Positions 17,713 to 25,899 of a stretch of 64,000 nt of DNA are shown piece by piece (positions within the stretch are counted from its first letter, which is position 1; each line of letters opens with the position of its first letter). Under the pieces are notes generated by a model. It was given only the letters and a program-made list of their open reading frames with translations. It ran no database searches and was not told where the DNA came from. A program made the translations under genes and the position numbers. This DNA is from Nocardioides plantarum (GTDB lineage Bacteria; Actinomycetota; Actinomycetes; Propionibacteriales; Nocardioidaceae), in contig NZ_VDMS01000001.1 in the NCBI RefSeq assembly GCF_006346395.1, positions 434,001 through 498,000 on the forward strand. The letters run 5' to 3'.

Positions 17713-20597
17713 GACTCCCTCTCGGTCCGCAGGGTGGGCGCGGCCAGCACCAGGACGGCGAGGAACGCCAGGCCCTGCACGACGAGCAGCAGCACGCGGA
17801 ACCACGAGGTGCCGTCACCGTCGACGGCGCCGGCGGCCAGCGGCCGGTCGACCTGCCAGGCGCGGCTGCGCGGCCCCGAGCTCGACTGGACCAGACCGGT
17901 GGCCCCGTCGAGGGCCGCCGCGACGGTCCCGTCGGCGGGCGCGACCAGCAGGACGTACTCGACACCGAGGTCGCCGAGTCGGTCGACCACCTCGGGTGTC
18001 GGTCGCGAGAGCAGGGCCCGGACGGTGGCGGTGACGTCGGAGCCGGGGGTCGTCAGGTCGAGGACCTCGTCCTCGCCCAGCGTGAGGCCGTCGCCGCGAC
18101 GCACGGTGTAGATGAGACCGTCGTCGACGCTGCCACGGACGACGAGCACGCCGTGCTCGGGCCCGAGCTCGGAGCGCTGCACCATGTATTCAGGCACGAT
18201 CGAGGCGTCGCTGCTGGTGAGGCTGTCGTCGGCGGTCGCCCACCACGCGGCGCCGGCGATCGGCACCGCCAGGGCGGCGACCGCGCCGGCTGCGGCGAGG
18301 ACCCGCCAGCCGGTCGCGAGCCGGCCGCGCACCGCCCCCTGGGCGCCCAGCACGACGGCCGTCACCAGGCAGGCCTGGACGACGAGCATCGGGGCGCCGA
18401 GGCCCGTCGGGGTGTCGGTGCCGGTCAGCCCGATCGTCACCGGCGTGAGCAGCGCGCCGACCACGACCGCGACGAGCGCGACGATCCAGCACAGGATGAC
18501 GGGGATGCGACTGGCTCGGGGCAGCAGCGCGAGCAGGCCGACGACGACCAGCACGACGCCGATCCAGGCCGGGGCGCCCAGGTCGCCCAGACGACCCAGG
18601 AGCAGGCCCCACCGCCCGGTCCCCGGTGCGGGCGCGCGCCCGGTCTCGAGCAGCAGCGCGCCGCCGTGGCCGCCGACCAGGGCCGGCAGCCACCAGGGCG
18701 CGTGCAGCACGAGCGGGACGCCGAGCGCGGTGGCCGGAGCGCCCCACACGTCGCGTGAGGTGACCGCGTCGCGTGCCAGCGCCAGCGCGCCGACCAGGGC
18801 CACCGCGACCAGGGCGAGGGCCACGAACCAGGCGACCGGCGCGAACGCCGCCACCAGGGCCAGGAGCAGGCCGACCCGCCAGCCGGCCCGCCGCCGCCGG
18901 TCGACGCCCGGATCGGCGAAGCCGAGTGCGGCGTGGGCGAGCCACGGCAGCAGCGCTGCTGCCACCACCAACCCGAGGCGTCCCTCTCCCCAGGCCCCGG
19001 AGGTCACCGGTGCGAGGGAGTACGTCGTCGCGCCGCCCACCAGGAGCCAGCGCGGCGCGCCCCGGGGGCTGACCAGTCGGCCGGCGACCCGCAGGAACCG
19101 GAACGCGCCCCACAGCCCCAGCGGCAACGACAGCACGAGCAGCGCGCTGACCGTGGCGGTCGGACCGAGGACGCTCGCCAGGAGCGCCAGCAGGACGACG
19201 TACGGCGGAGCCGGCACGTCGGTGCCGAAGCCCAGGGGGTGCCAGGTGTCGTAGTGCAGGGCCCACCACGAGCCGGTGTCGTCCGGCACCGGTGACAGGG
19301 CTCCCCCGCTGACCTCGCCGAGGGCGGTGCGGGAGGCGACGAGCATGCCGACGACCACGAGGACCAGCAGCAGCGCGACCGGGTTGGTGAAGAAGCGGGC
19401 GACGGCACCGGAGTCGGCGAGGTCGTCCTCCTCCTCGCGGGCCGCGCGCTCGGCGCGCAGCCGGGCGGCGGCCTGCGAGGACGGATCGAGCTCGGCAGCG
19501 GCGACCCGTCGGCGCTCGGCGACGTCGGCCGCCTGGCTGGTGAGGGCCGAGACCAGGTCACCGACGAAGTCGAGGCCGTGGCGGTAGGGCACCCACGCCG
19601 GGGCGAGCAGGCGGCGTACGCGCTCGGTGTCGGGCGCCCGTCCGGCCCGCTGGAGCCACTCGCGTCGCTCCCGGCGTCCGGCACGCAGCGCCCGCGGCTG
19701 GAACACCACGGTCACCAGTGCGGCGAGGTCGTCGACCGCCTCGCCCGGTGAGCGGATGACGAGGAACCCGAGCATCCGCACCACGGTGCCCAGGGTCAGC
19801 CGCAGCAGCCGCCACGGCAGTGCGGCGGCGCTGCTGTTGACGAGCAGCGTGTAGAGCGCGGCCCGGCGCTCGTGGACGTGGGTGTGGCCGCCGAGCGTGG
19901 TCTCCCGTACGCCGCGGTGCGCGGCCTCGGCGTGGAACACCACGGCCGACGGCACGACGAGCGTCGTGTGCCCGGCCGCCGCGGCCCGCCACCCGAGGTC
20001 GAGGTCGTTGCCGAACAGGGGCAGCCGCGGGTCGAACCCGCCGAGATCCTCGAGCACCCGCCGGCGCACCAGCATCCCGGCTGAGCTGACGGCCAGCACC
20101 TCGCGCTCGTCGTCGTGCTGGCCCTGGTCGTACTCCCCGCGCTCGAGACCCGTCTCGCGACGCCCCGTGCCCGAGATCGTCACGCCCAGCTCGAGCAGCC
20201 GGCGCAGCGACGGCCACTCGCGCAGCTTGGGCCCGAGCAGGTCGACGTCAGGACGCCGGGCCGCGGCGTCCAGCAACGACGAGAGCGCCCGCGGCGCCGG
20301 GCGCGAGTCGTCGTGCAGCAGCCAGACCCACTCGGCGTCGGCGTGCGTGACCGCGATCCGCTCGAGACCGCGCCGCACCGCCTCGGGGTACGACGTGCTG
20401 GCCGCCACACTCACGACGTCGTGGTGCTCCGGGAGCAGGTCGACGCTCTCGTCCCGGCTGCCGGTGTCGACGACGACGACCCCGTCGGGCACCACGACCT
20501 GCTCCCCCAGCCCCTCGACCACCCCGGGTAGCCAGCGCGCGCCGTCATGGCTGACCAGCAGCACGACGACACCGCTCGAGGACCCCAGGGAAGACAC
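17709..20597 (-). CDS. Giant GT2 glycosyltransferase with polytopic C-terminal half
   Basis: About 962 residues. The first 280 form a family-2 glycosyltransferase: GVVVLLVSHDGARWL, VVVDTGSRDES, the DDS metal site in WVWLLHDDSRP, and FGNDLDLGWR as the acceptor-side motif. A linker with coiled-coil character (AAARLRAERAAREEEDD) leads into 12 or more hydrophobic helices and a final periplasmic loop, like GT-C membrane enzymes. The start is put at GTG 20597, because TAGTGT ends 8 nt upstream and the longer frame would begin inside the whiB terminator. The acceptor is probably a surface glycan (inferred). Confidence 0.8.
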   Translation of the reverse strand: MSSLGSSSGVVVLLVSHDGARWLPGVVEGLGEQVVVPDGVVVVDTGSRDESVDLLPEHHDVVSVAASTSYPEAVRRGLERIAVTHADAEWVWLLHDDSRPAPRALSSLLDAAARRPDVDLLGPKLREWPSLRRLLELGVTISGTGRRETGLERGEYDQGQHDDEREVLAVSSAGMLVRRRVLEDLGGFDPRLPLFGNDLDLGWRAAAAGHTTLVVPSAVVFHAEAAHRGVRETTLGGHTHVHERRAALYTLLVNSSAAALPWRLLRLTLGTVVRMLGFLVIRSPGEAVDDLAALVTVVFQPRALRAGRRERREWLQRAGRAPDTERVRRLLAPAWVPYRHGLDFVGDLVSALTSQAADVAERRRVAAAELDPSSQAAARLRAERAAREEEDDLADSGAVARFFTNPVALLLVLVVVGMLVASRTALGEVSGGALSPVPDDTGSWWALHYDTWHPLGFGTDVPAPPYVVLLALLASVLGPTATVSALLVLSLPLGLWGAFRFLRVAGRLVSPRGAPRWLLVGGATTYSLAPVTSGAWGEGRLGLVVAAALLPWLAHAALGFADPGVDRRRRAGWRVGLLLALVAAFAPVAWFVALALVAVALVGALALARDAVTSRDVWGAPATALGVPLVLHAPWWLPALVGGHGGALLLETGRAPAPGTGRWGLLLGRLGDLGAPAWIGVVLVVVGLLALLPRASRIPVILCWIVALVAVVVGALLTPVTIGLTGTDTPTGLGAPMLVVQACLVTAVVLGAQGAVRGRLATGWRVLAAAGAVAALAVPIAGAAWWATADDSLTSSDASIVPEYMVQRSELGPEHGVLVVRGSVDDGLIYTVRRGDGLTLGEDEVLDLTTPGSDVTATVRALLSRPTPEVVDRLGDLGVEYVLLVAPADGTVAAALDGATGLVQSSSGPRSRAWQVDRPLAAGAVDGDGTSWFRVLLLVVQGLAFLAVLVLAAPTLRTERES

Positions 20598-20670
20598 GGT
20601 CGCCGACACTATCGGGGTGGTGGAGGGCGAGCGATTCGTCTGTCGAGGTGTCTGCTCCGCACCGGGTCCC

Positions 20671-20711
20671 AAAAACGCGAGGGCCCCGACCAGACGGTCG
20701 GGGCTCCCTCG
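20671..20711 (-). terminator. Intrinsic terminator of whiB
   Basis: On the minus strand an inverted repeat (CCCCGACC against GGTCGGGG, extended by CCCTCG/CGAGGG across a 2-nt bulge, loop of 4 nt) is followed at once by CGTTTTTGGG. It starts about 17 bp after the whiB stop. A strong stem plus a T-run is the standard Rho-independent form, which is uncommon in this GC-rich window. Confidence 0.85.
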
Positions 20712-20727
20712 AATGAGCGGGTGGTGC

Positions 20728-20988
20728 TCAGACCACCTTCTTCTTCAGCTTGCGGCGCTCTCGCTCGGAGAGCCCGCCCCAGATGCCGAAGCGCTCGTCG
20801 TTCATGAGTGCGGACTCCAGGCAGTCGTCGCGGACCTCGCACGTGAGGCAGACCTTCTTGGCCTCGCGGGTGGATCCGCCCTTCTCCGGGAAGAACGCCT
20901 CGGGGTCGGTCTGGGCGCACAGTGCGCGCTCCTGCCAACCTGCTTCTTCATCGTCCCCTGGGGCTTCCAGGAGGAACAGCTCCCTCAT
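20728..20988 (-). CDS. whiB: WhiB-type iron-sulfur transcription factor
   Basis: Wbl regulator of 86 residues, close to Streptomyces WhiB, which works with WhiA to control sporulation septation. Cysteines C24, C47, C50 and C56 bind a 4Fe-4S cluster; the turn GIWGGLSERER (from 68) and the basic tail RRKLKKKVV bind sigma factor and DNA. ATG 20988 is chosen because GAGGT lies 7 nt upstream and the protein then matches WhiB in length. An upstream promoter with a dyad and a strong terminator make it monocistronic. In a non-sporulating relative its targets would be division genes (inferred). Confidence 0.93.
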   Translation of the reverse strand: MRELFLLEAPGDDEEAGWQERALCAQTDPEAFFPEKGGSTREAKKVCLTCEVRDDCLESALMNDERFGIWGGLSERERRKLKKKVV

Positions 20989-21019
20989 GATGGTGACCTC
21001 TCGACCCGGCATTCGACCC

Positions 21020-21065
21020 CGAACAACATTGTTCGAATTACATGCCTGTCATACCCGGAAGTCAA
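21020..21065 (-). promoter_or_regulatory. whiB promoter with overlapping dyad
   Basis: On the minus strand TTGACT (21065-21060) and TAATTC (21040-21035) are 19 bp apart, a sigma-70-like pair. The predicted +1 near 21027 falls inside a perfect inverted repeat CGAACAA-CA-TTGTTCG (21020-21035). The dyad therefore overlaps the -10 and start site, as expected for an operator. It differs from the actinobacterial LexA box in having 6 rather than 4 bases between GAAC and GTTC. Confidence 0.6.
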
Positions 21066-21139
21066 GCGGAACTCTGATAAGGACCTGAGATCAACCGCCC
21101 CGGTCCAGACGGCTCGGGGCGACCCGGCAGAGTAGGCCC

Positions 21140-22174
21140 ATGTCGATCACGCGGATCACCGTGCTCTCCGGTGGCATGGGCGGGGCCCGGTTCCTGCAGG
21201 GACTGCTGCACGGGATCGCCGCCGGGACGGTCCCCGGGGTGAGTCCTGGGGCCGAGGTCACGGTGGTGGCCAACACGGCGGACGACCTGTGGATGCACGG
21301 GCTCAAGATCTGTCCCGACCTCGACACCGTCATGTACACCCTGGGCGACGGCATCGACCTCGACCGGGGCTGGGGACGTCGCGACGAGACGTGGAGCGTC
21401 AAGGCCGAGCTGGCGGCGTACGGCGTCGAGCCGACGTGGTTCGGGCTCGGCGACCGCGACATCGCGACCCACGTGGTCCGCACGCAGATGCTCGACGCCG
21501 GCTACCCGCTCTCGGCGGTGACCGAGGCGCTGTGCCGGCGCTGGCAGCCGGGGGTGCGGCTGCTGCCGATGAGCGACGACCGGGTCGAGACCCACGTGGC
21601 GATCGCCGACGAGGCGGCGCCCAGCGGGCGTCGGGTCGTGCACTTCCAGGAGTACTGGGTGCGGTTGCGCGCCGAGGTGCCGGCGGAGTCGGTGATCGTC
21701 GTCGGGCTCGACGCGAGCAGCCCGGCCCCCGGCGTCCTCGAGGCGATCGCCGAGGCCGACCTCGTCGTGCTGCCCCCGTCCAACCCGGTCGTGTCGGTGG
21801 GCACCATCCTCGGCGTGCCGGGCGTGCGCGAGGCGCTGCGGACGACCGCGGCGCCGGTGGTCGGCCTGTCCCCCGTCGTCGGCGGCTCCCACGTGCGCGG
21901 CATGGCCCACCAGATGCTGACGTCGATCGGGGTCGAGGTGAGCGCGGCGGCAGTCGGCCTCCACTACGGCGACCGGGCGACGACCTCCGAGGGGGTGCTC
22001 GACGCCTGGTTGGTCGACGAGCGCGACGCAGACCAGGTCGACCGGGTCCGCGGGGCCGGCCTGGCCTGCGCCGCGGTCCCGCTGATGATGAGCGACGTCG
22101 ACGCCACGGCCGCCATGGCTGCCGCTGCGGTCGCGCTGGTCACCGACCGCGGGTCGGTGGACGGCGCCCGGTGA
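21140..22174 (+). CDS. cofD: 2-phospho-L-lactate transferase (F420 biosynthesis)
   Basis: CofD/FbiA, 344 residues. It transfers a 2-phospholactate or phosphoenolpyruvyl moiety to the deazaflavin Fo, making (dehydro-)F420-0. The N-terminal VLSGGMGGARFLQGL is the nucleotide-binding loop of the family, VVANTADDLWMHGLKICPD is the conserved second motif, and LPPSNPVVSVGTILGVPGVR is near the C-terminus. It is divergent from whiB. The next gene starts inside its stop codon (GTGA), so FbiA and FbiB are made together. Confidence 0.94.
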   Translation: MSITRITVLSGGMGGARFLQGLLHGIAAGTVPGVSPGAEVTVVANTADDLWMHGLKICPDLDTVMYTLGDGIDLDRGWGRRDETWSVKAELAAYGVEPTWFGLGDRDIATHVVRTQMLDAGYPLSAVTEALCRRWQPGVRLLPMSDDRVETHVAIADEAAPSGRRVVHFQEYWVRLRAEVPAESVIVVGLDASSPAPGVLEAIAEADLVVLPPSNPVVSVGTILGVPGVREALRTTAAPVVGLSPVVGGSHVRGMAHQMLTSIGVEVSAAAVGLHYGDRATTSEGVLDAWLVDERDADQVDRVRGAGLACAAVPLMMSDVDATAAMAAAAVALVTDRGSVDGAR

Positions 22175-23133
22175 CGGTCTCGGCCACCGCGCCCGACGGC
22201 GTGCCCGAGGTCCGGGCCGGTGACGACCTGGTCGACCTGCTGCTCGCGGCGATCGGGACCGCCGGCCTGCGCGACGGCGACGTCGTCGTGGTGACCAGCA
22301 AGGTCGTCAGCAAGGCCGAGGGCCGCGTGGTCGCCGGCTCCCGCGAGGAGCACCTGGTCGCCGAGACCGTCCGCGTCGTGGCCCGGCGCGGCCCGACCAC
22401 CATCGTGCGCACCCGGCACGGCCTCACGATGGCCGCCGCCGGCATCGACGCCTCCAACGTCGCGCTCGGCTCGGCCGTGCTGCTGCCGCTCGACCCCGAT
22501 GCCTCGGCCCGCCGGCTGCGTACGACGCTGCTCCAGCGCACCGGGCACAACGTCGGCGTCGTGGTGACCGACACCGCGGGCCGGGCCTGGCGCGAGGGCC
22601 AGACCGACATCGCCGTGGGCGCGGCCGGTCTCGTCGTCGCCGAGGACTTCGCCGGCCGTCTCGACGCCCACGGCAACGAGCTCGCGGTGACCGCACCGGC
22701 CGTCGCCGACGAGATCGCGGGACTCGCCGAGCTGGCCCAGGGCAAGCTCGGCGGGCGACCCTTCGCCGTCGTGCGCGGACGCGCCGACCTGGTCCTGGCT
22801 CCGGACGACCACGGACCGGGGGCCGCCGCGCTGGTCCGGCCCGAGGGGGCCGACCTCTTCGGCTACGGCGCCCGTGAGGCCGTCGTCCGCGCGCTGGGCG
22901 GCGTCGCCTCCGACGCGGTGCCGTTCGGCGCCCCCGTCGCGGTCGGCGAGCTGCTCGACGTCGCCGCCCGGGCGCTGGGCGTGACCCTGCGTGTGCTCGA
23001 CGACGACGTGGTCGTCGCGCCGGCCGACGCCGACCCGCGGCTGACGGTCCTCGCGTTCGCCCACGGCTGGCTACCGCACCCCGCGACGGGTGACCACGAC
23101 ACCGACCTGCGCTTTGCCAGGTCGACTCCGTAG
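22171..23133 (+). CDS. fbiB: Coenzyme F420-0:L-glutamate ligase (short FbiB/CofE type)
   Basis: Adds L-glutamate residues to F420-0 to make the polyglutamylated coenzyme. At 320 residues it contains the CofE-type ligase domain: DLLLAAIGTAGLRDGDVVVVTSK, HGLTMAAAGIDASN and GVVVTDTAGRAWREGQTDIA. It lacks the roughly 200-residue FMN-binding nitroreductase-like domain that follows in mycobacterial FbiB (about 448 residues), which reduces the dehydro intermediate. The GTG start overlaps the cofD stop. The family identity is secure; how the reduction step is done here is open. Confidence 0.88.
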   Translation: MTVSATAPDGVPEVRAGDDLVDLLLAAIGTAGLRDGDVVVVTSKVVSKAEGRVVAGSREEHLVAETVRVVARRGPTTIVRTRHGLTMAAAGIDASNVALGSAVLLPLDPDASARRLRTTLLQRTGHNVGVVVTDTAGRAWREGQTDIAVGAAGLVVAEDFAGRLDAHGNELAVTAPAVADEIAGLAELAQGKLGGRPFAVVRGRADLVLAPDDHGPGAAALVRPEGADLFGYGAREAVVRALGGVASDAVPFGAPVAVGELLDVAARALGVTLRVLDDDVVVAPADADPRLTVLAFAHGWLPHPATGDHDTDLRFARSTP

Positions 23134-23172
23134 ACTCTGCGCGTTCCCCACCCCAGAAGAGGTATGTCGAGC

Positions 23173-23928
23173 GTGGCCAAGCCGTCCAAGACCGCCAAGA
23201 CCGAGCGTCAGCGGCTGATCGACGAGACCCTGAAGAAGCAGAAGTCCGCCGAGAAGCGCCGCGGCAACGCGATCGTCGCCGGGGCCGTCGTGATCGCCCT
23301 GGTGATCATCGGCATCGCCGCCGTGCCGCCGCTCCTGGGCAGCTTCAAGGAGGCGGCGTACGCCGACACCCCGATCAACGAGATCGGCGCGAAGGCCTCG
23401 GTGTGCCAGAAGCCGATCGAGAAGGCCGGCAAGGACGTCGGCACCCACGTGGAGCAGCCGCAGACCGTCGACTACGACACCGCCCCGCCCGCGTTCGGCG
23501 CCCACTGGAACGTCGCGGGTGTCGCACCGGCGTCGTTCCGCGAGAAGTTCTACGACGCCGACGACCGTCCCCCGCTCGAGGCGCTGGTGCACAACCTCGA
23601 GCACGGCTACACGATCATGTGGTACGACGAGACCATCGCCGACAACACCGGCAAGCTCGCCCAGGTCAAGGCCATCGCGCGCAAGTACAAGGACTCCGGC
23701 GACAACCAGAACTTCCGCAACAAGTTCATCGCCGCACCGTGGACCGACGACGACGAGGGCGGCAAGAAGTTCCCGAAGGGCCAGCACGTCGCCTTCACCC
23801 ACTGGAAGGGCGACTCCGCCACCTCCACCGGTGTGTGGCAGTACTGCTCCGACGTGTCCGGCCAGGCGCTGGTGTCCTTCACCGACACCTACCCCTACAC
23901 CGACGCGCCCGAGGCCACCGTCCCCTGA
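23173..23928 (+). CDS. DUF3105 family membrane-anchored protein
   Basis: A 251-residue protein with a lysine-rich cytoplasmic N-terminus, one transmembrane helix at about 33-55 (AIVAGAVVIALVIIGIAAV) and an outer domain of unknown function. The domain carries the DUF3105 motif ALVHNLEHGYTIMWYD and paired cysteines (SVCQ, QYCSD). GTG 23173 is favoured over ATG 23164 because AGAAGAGG lies 10 nt before the GTG but only 1 nt before the ATG. It lies 39 bp after fbiB, in the same direction, and is followed by a convergent gene. Confidence 0.8.
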   Translation: MAKPSKTAKTERQRLIDETLKKQKSAEKRRGNAIVAGAVVIALVIIGIAAVPPLLGSFKEAAYADTPINEIGAKASVCQKPIEKAGKDVGTHVEQPQTVDYDTAPPAFGAHWNVAGVAPASFREKFYDADDRPPLEALVHNLEHGYTIMWYDETIADNTGKLAQVKAIARKYKDSGDNQNFRNKFIAAPWTDDDEGGKKFPKGQHVAFTHWKGDSATSTGVWQYCSDVSGQALVSFTDTYPYTDAPEATVP

Positions 23929-23942
23929 CCCGCCGACCCGGT

Positions 23943-23960
23943 CGGGTCCCCCGGGACCCG
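23943..23960. terminator. Candidate bidirectional terminator hairpin
   Basis: CGGGTCCC-CC-GGGACCCG is a perfect palindrome with 8-bp arms in the 37-bp gap between the convergent DUF3105 and manC genes. No T-run follows on either side. The position between two gene ends is the main support. Confidence 0.5.
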
Positions 23961-23965
23961 CTCGG

Positions 23966-25084
23966 TCAGGTCAGGTCGGCGCGCCCGGAGTCCTTCAGGG
24001 CCGCCACGATGGCCTTGACGTCCTGCGCCCGCGCCCGCGTGGTGACGAGCAGGGCGTCGGGGGTGTCGACGACGACGACGTCGTCGAGCCCGACCACGGC
24101 GACGACCTTGCCGCTGGCCGGTACGACGAGCCCCGTGGCCGCGCTCGAGCGGACCAGGTCGGCGTCGCCCAGCACGGTGATCGAGGCGGAGTCGGTGTCC
24201 TCGAGCAGGGTGGCGAGGGAGTCGAAGTCGCCGATGTCGTCCCACCCGAACGACGCCGGTACGACGGCCACCCGGCCCGCGGCCGCGGCCGGCTCGGCGA
24301 CGGCGTGGTCCAGGGCGATCTTGGGCAGCCCGGCCCAGGCCGCCTCGAGCGTGTCCGGGTCGGCGGCGATCGCCCGCAGCGCCGCGGCGAAGCCGGGGTC
24401 GCCCTCGGCGAGCAGGTCGAGCAGCACCGTGGGGCGCACGACGAACATGCCGGCGTTCCAGCGGTAGCGTCCGGTGGCGAGGTAGCCCGTGGCCACGTCG
24501 ACCGACGGCTTCTCGACGAACTCGACCACCGCGTGGGCCCCGGGGTGGCCCGCGAGGTCGTCTCCGAGGTGCACGTAGCCGAACGCCGGGGACGCGAAGG
24601 TCGGCTCGATGCCGATCGTCACCAGCCAGTCGTCCCGCGCGGCGGCGCAGGCCAGCCGCACCGACGCGCCGAAGGCGACCGGGTCGGCGATCACGTGGTC
24701 GGCCGCGAAGGACCCCATCACCGCGTCCGGGTCGCGTCGCTCGAGCATCGCCGCGGCGAGGCCGATCGCCGCCATGGAGTCGCGGGCCGACGGCTCGGCC
24801 ACGACCGAGGCGTCGTCGACGTCGGGCAGCTGGGCGCACACGGCGTCGCGGTGGGCGCGACCGGTCACCACGACGAACCGGTCCTCGACCAGCGGGGCCA
24901 ACCGGTCGTGGGTGCCCTGGAGCAGGGTGCGGCCCGAGCCGGTGAGGTCGCGCAGGAACTTCGGCGAGGCCGACCTCGACAGCGGCCACAGTCGCGTCCC
25001 GGCCCCGCCGGCGGGCACCACCGCCCAGAAGCCCTCGATCGGGCCGTCGAGGGAAGCCGTGCCGGGGCTGGTCGTCGCAGTCAT
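23966..25084 (-). CDS. manC: Mannose-1-phosphate guanylyltransferase
   Basis: Makes GDP-mannose from mannose-1-P and GTP. The 372-residue protein has the nucleotide-binding signature VVPAGGAGTRLWPLSR near residue 25, LRDLTGSGRTLLQGT, the metal aspartate in GSFAADHVI and FVEKPSVDVATGYL. It lacks the C-terminal phosphomannose isomerase domain of the bifunctional type II enzymes; a separate isomerase is encoded at 12788-13822. ATG 25084 is marked by TACGCT 6 nt upstream (leaderless). Confidence 0.92.
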   Translation of the reverse strand: MTATTSPGTASLDGPIEGFWAVVPAGGAGTRLWPLSRSASPKFLRDLTGSGRTLLQGTHDRLAPLVEDRFVVVTGRAHRDAVCAQLPDVDDASVVAEPSARDSMAAIGLAAAMLERRDPDAVMGSFAADHVIADPVAFGASVRLACAAARDDWLVTIGIEPTFASPAFGYVHLGDDLAGHPGAHAVVEFVEKPSVDVATGYLATGRYRWNAGMFVVRPTVLLDLLAEGDPGFAAALRAIAADPDTLEAAWAGLPKIALDHAVAEPAAAAGRVAVVPASFGWDDIGDFDSLATLLEDTDSASITVLGDADLVRSSAATGLVVPASGKVVAVVGLDDVVVVDTPDALLVTTRARAQDVKAIVAALKDSGRADLT

Positions 25085-25141
25085 GGCCGGAGCGTAGTGA
25101 CTCCCCGTGGCTCGTCGGTGCGGGTTCGGGAGACTGGACCC

Positions 25142-25864
25142 GTGACCACCTTCACTGCCGTCCTCACCGATCTCCTGCGCGGCGACTCGGGGCGCCCGCT
25201 CGTGACGTTCTACGACGACCACACCGGCGAGCGGACCGAGCTGTCGGTGACGACGTACGCCAACTGGGTGGCCAAGGCCGCGTCGCTCCTGGTCGACGAG
25301 CTCGACCTCGAGAAGGGGCAGACGCTGCGGGTCGACCTGCCGGCGCACTGGCTGGGACCGGTGTTCCTGGGAGCCGCGTGGACGGCCGGTCTCGTGGTCA
25401 CCGAGGACGACGACCCCGATGCCGTGGTCTGCGGTCCCGACACCCTCGAGCGGTGGGCTCCTCGGGCCGACGACCTCGTGGTGCTGGCCTCTGCGCTGCT
25501 CCCGATGGGGGTGCGACACCCCGACGGTGTTCCTGCCGGCGTGCACGACGTGGGGGTGGAGATCTGGTCGCAGCCCGACGCGTTCGTCGCCTGGGACCCG
25601 CCGACGGGCGCCGACACGGCGCACGACCTCGGGGGCCGGCCCGTCTCGCAGGACGACCTCTGGTCGGCGGCCGCCGCCGGCACTCTCGTGTCCGACGGCG
25701 ACCGCCTCCTGACGGAGGCGAACCCGGCTTCCCCACCGGGGATCGCCACCTTCACCGAGCCGCTGCTACGCCGCGGCTCCCTTGTCCTGGTCGCCCGGGC
25801 CGAACGGGAGCGCCTCGAGGCGACCTACGTCGCCGAGCGCGCTACCGCTCGCTTCCCTGCCTGA
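25142..25864 (+). CDS. TIGR03089 family protein
   Basis: A 240-residue protein of an actinobacterial family (TIGR03089) that resembles the N-terminal part of AMP-forming acyl-CoA synthetases but is too short to hold the adenylation site. Recognisable stretches are LVTFYDDHTGERTELSV and ANWVAKAASLLVDELDL, the substrate-domain start of ANL enzymes. The usual P-loop-like and A8 motifs are missing, so catalysis is unlikely. The GTG start is divergent from manC. Function unknown. Confidence 0.75.
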   Translation: MTTFTAVLTDLLRGDSGRPLVTFYDDHTGERTELSVTTYANWVAKAASLLVDELDLEKGQTLRVDLPAHWLGPVFLGAAWTAGLVVTEDDDPDAVVCGPDTLERWAPRADDLVVLASALLPMGVRHPDGVPAGVHDVGVEIWSQPDAFVAWDPPTGADTAHDLGGRPVSQDDLWSAAAAGTLVSDGDRLLTEANPASPPGIATFTEPLLRRGSLVLVARAERERLEATYVAERATARFPA

Positions 25865-25899
25865 GCGACCAGACATCTCTCTCGATCCTCTCGGCCCGA

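Noticed and set aside
21020..21035. LexA box upstream of whiB
   Set aside because: The actinobacterial box has GAAC-N4-GTTC; here six bases separate the half-sites.
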